From Antedon bifida (Eukaryota > Echinodermata > Crinoidea > Comatulida > Antedonidae), in the NCBI GenBank assembly GCA_963402885.1, contig OY727099.1:27237001-27301000 (forward strand): 64,000 nucleotides of DNA, written 5' to 3'. The notes below the pieces were generated by a model. That model had not been told where the DNA came from. It did not search any database and was given only the letters and a program-made list of their open reading frames with translations. This document shows, in pieces, positions 59,100-64,000 of the stretch. Positions within the stretch are counted from its first letter, which is position 1. Every line of letters begins with the position of its first letter. Made by a program: the position numbers and the translations under genes.

Positions 59100-61273
59100 T
59101 CCTGTCGTTCAATCTAAGTAATCGTTCTAAGTATTCTTAAGTAAACGGACCACGCATTGTGTAAGCTTGTATTTCAATTCTCAATTTTTGTTATGAGCAG
59201 CGCGCGCAGTGTTTTCGTCCATGTCCATGAGCAATTTTAATAATAGTATTCCATACTACCAGTAATATACAAATAAAGATGTTTAACTAGCTATAGGTTT
59301 CGAAATATGACGTAATTATTGATTATAATTCTAGCTAAATAGACCCAATTCATTATTTTGATAAGACTGAAAGAAAACTAAAACGACGGTGAATATATCT
59401 TAAAGTTTAAAGAAAATGTGTACATTTCACAGTAGTCAAAATGTATATAGATTGGGGGCTGGGGGGCAACTCGCATTTATAAATCATGTTTGTATTTTTT
59501 ATATTGTGTGTAATAATGTTGGTAAGACAAATTCTTATAACAGGTTATTAAATATTTGATAATAGATGTTTGCACTACTATTGTCTTTGAACGAAAAATG
59601 TTGATATAAACAGAATAAACACACTGTCGGCCTCGGTAATTGGTTAAAACTATGTACACAATTATCTCTGTAGTGACTTTAAATGGCCAATGGAACTGTT
59701 GTTTTCATGGCGGGCGGCCTGGTGGTATTGAATGTGTTGGATGAAAGTGTTTTAACTGTTTTATTCCCGATATTCTTCCCGATCAATTATCTACGGAATG
59801 TAATTCAATTCCCAATTTTTATGCATGATTGTAAAATAATATTTTTGTAATAATATGTAGATATGCATTGATACGTGTTGTGTGTATATTATTGTATTAT
59901 GTTTTAGAAGACCAATATACTATTTTATTAGGCCTACTTCTTATGTATTTATTACATTGTTGGTATCAATTAAGTTATTCTAACAACGAATGAATAAAAC
60001 AACATTAATTACACGCGTCATCACAACCGATGTATCACTATTTACACGCGCATTGACGTCATCAAGTTTATAGTAGGTAATTGTTATTGATAATAAAATG
60101 TTATTATTTTATAGTTTGCTAGTTATGTGATCATTTCATACTTGTTAATCAACACAAGCTTGTGTATTTGTAAGGAATAATATATATTATAACCAACCTC
60201 AACGTATGGCCGACGTAAACGCATTTGCTCTCTCAAAGTGTACACTATTTGGTTACTCCTCCATGGTAGCAGGCCTCTTGTGTACGTCAACTGTAAACGC
60301 GTTTATGGTAGGCCTCTCGTGTACGTACACAAACGACGCGTCAAGTGCAAACGCGTTGAATTCCACAATCGAGGTGATTCTCAACCGATATATTGTACGT
60401 AATTTTTATATAAATAATGATATTAAAACTATGCTGCGTTTACATGAAACATGTTGCTTTGTATATCATATAAATAAGTTACTGTACAATAAAACAAACC
60501 GTTGTAAAAATACTGTCTTCTCAGAAGTGTATTTATGCTAGTATCAGTTCAGGATATTTAGTTTAAACCGCAACGGCGATGCTAATAAACTCAACAAGTA
60601 GGCCTACAGTGTACGTATATGGTAAGTTTTCAATCAAAAGAAGATGAAGCATTACTTTACCCTTTATCTTTCTTGCACTTCTTCTTGTAGGCCTCCTCGG
60701 CTAAACCATAACAAATGCAACCTAGAAGAAACGTACTTGTATAGCTGAGTTTTGCAATATTTATCTTGTGGGTAATAATTGTTGAGTAAATACTGTAGCT
60801 CCGGTGCTAATGAAACTATGCAAATTCCAACGTGAAATTTGAATAGTGTATTGATATCCAGATTACTGTACTATACGTACGTCACAATCATTCAGTCGGT
60901 TGACATGTGTTGACATGTGTCAATCAATCAGTGCAGTCTAGTGTCTGAGACACGTTCAGGTGTACTGTGTGACAGGTTCAATGTTATAGCTAGCTTTTCC
61001 CCGCCCCCTTTGATGTAAAGTTACGTAGAAACAAACGTCATAGCATTAATATTGCTGATTCGTTAATAGTTCGTATTGCCTCGTTGCTGATTGGTTGCTG
61101 CTTCCCGGCACGCGCGAAAGTATTGGAAAAAAAAGTTTTCAGACGATCATCATTATTCAGCGGTTAATGCACAACACACAGCAGCTCAGCAGAAGTAGTG
61201 CAGAGACATTATTATTTAGGCTATTATAAAGCTGATTTTTCTATTTTAAAAGTCTGTTTTATCTACATAAACC
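59100..61273. other. Tetraspanin 3' UTR and intergenic DNA
   Basis: The first 180 bp to AATAAA at 59272-59277 are the likely tetraspanin 3' UTR. The rest has no supported gene. The last 250 bp before 61274 contain a GC-richer stretch with CCCCGCCCCC near 61001 and CGCGCGAAAG near 61113, plausibly the promoter of the next gene. Confidence 0.5.
59272..59277 (+). other. Candidate tetraspanin poly(A) signal, AATAAA
   Basis: The canonical hexamer lies 173 nt after the tetraspanin stop codon. Confidence 0.6.
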
Positions 61274-62731
61274 ATGGCAAATAACAATTCATCAACGTAA
61301 GTTGTGTAAACCTACCCTAGGCTAGGCCTAGTAGACTAGGCTATAATCTATAAGAAGGAAGAAAGGAAGGGGGAGAAACACCGTCAGGCGGGACCTTTCC
61401 ATCCAATGTTGCGACATGAGTGTAGTGTGATCGACTGTGTGTGTGTGTGCAGGCTGGTGGTGGTGGTGTATCAGTAGGCTAGGCTGCCAGGCCTGCTGGG
61501 TAGGCCTATGTAGTGTAGGCTAGCCTATTTGTATACAATTTAGGCCTAGGATAGGCTAGTAGGCTAAGCCTATCAGTTCAAAACTATTATTGACTGCGTG
61601 CAATTATCTGTTTCAAATTTTATAAAAAATATTTGAATTAGGCCTATAGGTTAGGCCCTAGGCCCTTAGGCTTAGGTAGGCCTAGGTCTAGGCTATATGC
61701 CTATCCATAATTTTATTTTCATCTGACACTTTCAGAAAGCTTGGAGATGCAGTAACTGTAAGTGAATCAGCAGAAGTAGCAGAAAAGGTTAATATAGAAG
61801 CAAAACTGCCTACTGACTGTCCATCAGAAAACATACAAGACAAGGAACAAAATGTAGGTAGGCCTAGCTAGGGCCTAAAGGCTAGGCCAGGTAGCAAAGG
61901 AAATATTAATTTACACTACAAAACAAACAAAAAACACAAACAGTACTTAAACAAATGTATTTATGGTTGCTGATACTGGTAACATTTGAATTGCTATTTC
62001 ATTATTGGGGAGATTTTTAGATTCAATAAAAGAAAGAGAAATATCCAAGTTCTATCCAGCCAAAAAAAAAACATGTTACATAATAAGACTTTAGCATTCA
62101 GCCCATACATGAATAAAATTATGATATGTTATTGTCTTTTAACAGGATGTTCATAATGAGAGTATTGAAGATCAAAACACAGATGACACAGGTAAAGAAG
62201 AAACATTGCCCATTAACCATCTTTACTTGGTGATTCTATAGTTGAGACATTTTAAATTAAAGTATATTTACCATATATACATAAACATTAGTAAAGTAGT
62301 AAACATGGTAGTGATATGCCCAAATATGGTAGTGATATGCCCAAATATGGTAGTGATATGACATCACCATGTCCATATATGGGCACATCACATTTTGTTG
62401 TCACATAAAGTTGATAGTGTAGACAGAGCTTTACAACATTCATTCTTTTTCTAAATGTAAGCACATGATATAAAGCATGTTACTCTGTGCGTTTTCAGTT
62501 TCTCATTTAGTGTAAAAAATAATTTTTGTTACAGAATTGCTTCATGATGATGATGCAACCGAAGATGTGGCAGACAACAATGATGTAGCTGCAGATGTAG
62601 CTGCTGAATCCATTGAAACAACTGACAGCAACAAAAGAAAGCTGCAGGATGAAGAAGTTGTAGCAAGTAAAAAGCTTAAATCAGACTCCCAACAAGAAAC
62701 TGCTAATGTTGAGGTTGCATGTGAGGAGTAG
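61274..62731 (+). CDS. Small acidic nuclear protein, prothymosin-like
   Basis: Four exons, 61274-61296, 61736-61853, 62146-62191, 62535-62731, in phase, encode about 127 aa starting MANNNSSTKLGDAVTVSESA. The protein is Glu/Asp-rich, with HDDDATEDVADNNDVAADVA, and ends in a bipartite basic motif, NKRKLQDEEVVASKKLKSD, then ETANVEVACEE. The spacing of KR, an acidic stretch and KKLK recalls the C-terminus of prothymosin alpha (KR ... KKQKTD), a disordered nuclear protein that binds histones. The likeness rests on composition and one motif only. Two AATAAA hexamers lie at 62947 and 62966. Intron 1 is full of TAGGCCTA blocks and intron 3 holds a family A MITE. Alternative: another unrelated disordered nuclear protein. 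Confidence 0.7.
61300..61700. repeat. TAGGCCTA-rich block
   Basis: Overlapping AGGCCTA, GGCTAGG and CTAGGCC words dominate, for example TTAGGTAGGCCTAGGTCTAG. It covers most of intron 1 of the acidic protein gene, with a (GT)n run near 61436. Confidence 0.75.
62305..62431. mobile_element. Family A MITE with amplified internal motif
   Basis: The left end is lost. TGGTAGTGATATG occurs three times in a row, and three exact CArG boxes are present. The right end CAGAGCTT is followed by TA. Confidence 0.8.
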
Positions 62732-63516
62732 TTATAATCAGACAGCATGTCATTAATATGCAATTTGTATTACTGTTTACTCAATTTATTTAAATATGAT
62801 ATGTGTTGTTTATTTATTAGCACCCACTGAGTAGGTTTGCATAATCAAGTTGTATATTGGATGTAACACTTTTTATCATGTTCTATTATTTCATGTTTAC
62901 TTCCCATGTATGTTTATTGGAAGATTTCAATTTTACAAAATGTATTAATAAACTAAATCAACAGAAATAAAAATGTTCTGAAATTAGAATTTTCTCTGTA
63001 ATAATTTATTGAATATTGATAGTAAATGAAACTAAAATATGAAATCTAAGTGCTGCTGACACAAACTAAAAAGGGACACCCTGAAAATACCAACTGCTTC
63101 AGCAAGGCATGTTACCAGGACAGAATTCAATCTACTAGTGCAATTTAAATTATTTCCTACAAAAAAGTCATTACTACAGTATTTATATTATTTCTCTTAA
63201 ATTATTAAATTAAATGAATGATGAATTAACCAGCTTGCTAAATTCTTCAAGACTGTCCAAGCAACTAACGCCTGCCACGAAGAACCTTCATTTCCAAGCC
63301 CTCGATTTATCTTCTTGGAAAATAAATGACAATGATCCATCTTGCTTAATTATAGGCTTATACTGTAGCACTCTTTCAAAAGTTAAAACAATATTAAAAC
63401 TGTGTCGATACTAAGAAGGGGAAAAGTATAAATAAATACTTAAAAGTCAGGGTTGTATGTAGCAAGCCAGGAATACTAATGATGGCACTGCATCTGCTAC
63501 TTCAATATAAGTTTGC
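62732..63516. other. Interval between convergent acidic-protein genes
   Basis: Holds the 3' UTR of the plus-strand gene (AATAAA at 62947-62952 and 62966-62971) and presumably that of the minus-strand gene. The plus-strand open frame at 63214-63414 lacks any family or splice support. Confidence 0.5.
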
Positions 63517-64000
63517 TCACTCTTCTTCTTCCTCCTCTTCTTCTTCTTCCTCCTCTTCCTCCTCCTCCTCTTCAGCAGCTGAAATCAAACAATGTACAAA
63601 TAAGAAAAGCTTTACATGTTAGTACTTTTGCTAAAAGTGATAGTGGTTGATGAGGTAACCTTACTTTTATAGAGCACTTCTATCTAACTAAATTATTAGT
63701 GACATTTTCAATAAAAAAGAGGCTACATTTACGAAATAATGACATGTAATGAAGTGGTATACAACTCCTGTGGGTAGACGTATGATGTGATGTGCCCAAA
63801 TATGGCAGTGATATGACATCATCATGTTCATGGACACATCCCATTTTTTTGTCACATAAAGTTTGATAGTGTAGACAGGGCTTAATGCAAACATCCTCAA
63901 ACATCAAGATACTTTTTAAACACAGGAGGAATAGTGTTACCTTGAGCTGGTGGTTCAGACTCAACTTGTCCTCCTGCAGCCTCTTCCGCTTCTTGTCTTA
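63517..64000 (-). CDS. 3' end of a gene with a poly-glutamate C-terminus (partial)
   Basis: Two exons are visible on the minus strand: 64000-63941 (running off the window) and 63578-63517. Joined in phase they read RQEAEEAAGGQVESEPPAQ, then two alanines, eighteen glutamates and a stop. The acceptor (GATTTCAG) and donor (CAAG|GTAAC) are good. The product is a protein with a very acidic tail, as in many chromatin or chaperone proteins; the family cannot be named from this fragment. It is convergent with the prothymosin-like gene. Confidence 0.6.
63783..63883. mobile_element. Family A MITE in the last intron of the poly-Glu gene
   Basis: Truncated at the left; the body GATGTGCCCAAATATGGCAG has one CArG box. 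The right end is GTGTAGACAGGGCTT. Confidence 0.75.

Noticed and set aside
60206-60541. Plus-strand 111-codon open frame starting MADVNAFALSK
   Set aside because: Possible small gene, but composition is unremarkable, it contains internal repeats of AGGCCTCTxGTGTACGT, and there is no homology signal.
63214-63414. Plus-strand 66-codon open frame between the convergent genes
   Set aside because: Lies in likely 3' UTR, without splice or family support.

Overview
The window is animal nuclear DNA. It is AT-rich and intron-rich, with eight protein-coding genes whose exons join through GT-AG splice sites. Many short TAGGCCTA-type blocks (densest at 61300-61700), dozens of short non-autonomous DNA transposons, and the gene content suggest an invertebrate deuterostome, most likely an echinoderm. 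That placement is an inference, because no marker sequence fixes the species. No prokaryotic operon, CRISPR array or rRNA gene is present, and no capsid- or reverse-transcriptase-bearing element was recognised.

Layout. 226-9781 (minus): an ETV6/Yan-type ETS repressor with PNT and ETS domains. 9782-15957: gene-poor DNA with minisatellites, a 197 bp foldback element and a Mutator-like element that carries a decayed tRNA-like sequence. 15958-20825 (minus): RNF25, an RWD-RING ubiquitin ligase with a greatly enlarged, repeat-bearing C-terminal exon. 22728-32733 (minus): the KIAA0930 orthologue, nine exons, about 403 aa. 34060-34882 (minus): a small XYPPX-repeat, poly-Ser/Lys protein like PRR13. 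36514-43007 (minus): a DSL-family Notch ligand. 43835-59099 (plus): a CD9/TSPAN2-type tetraspanin, divergent from the Notch ligand across about 830 bp. 61274-62731 (plus): a small acidic nuclear protein resembling prothymosin. 63517-64000 (minus): the 3' end of a gene ending in a run of 18 glutamates.

The most unusual structure is inside KIAA0930. Two separate exons have been tandemly amplified as minisatellites whose unit contains the end of the exon plus the start of the intron, so the 5' splice site is copied too: nine 69 bp units at exon 3 and three 75 bp units at exon 8. Both periods are multiples of three and both arrays stay open in the coding frame. Using the first donor of each array gives a protein of the usual family length, while using later donors would insert 23- or 25-residue blocks. 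The second theme is two abundant foldback transposon families. One carries about a dozen exact CArG boxes and the other about a dozen CCAAT boxes, so each could scatter transcription-factor sites through these loci.

The genes do not form one pathway. ETV6/Yan and the Notch ligand are both developmental signalling components, and the Notch ligand and tetraspanin may share a promoter region. All exon boundaries were read by eye from frame, splice consensus and remembered family sequences; no alignment or transcript data were available.
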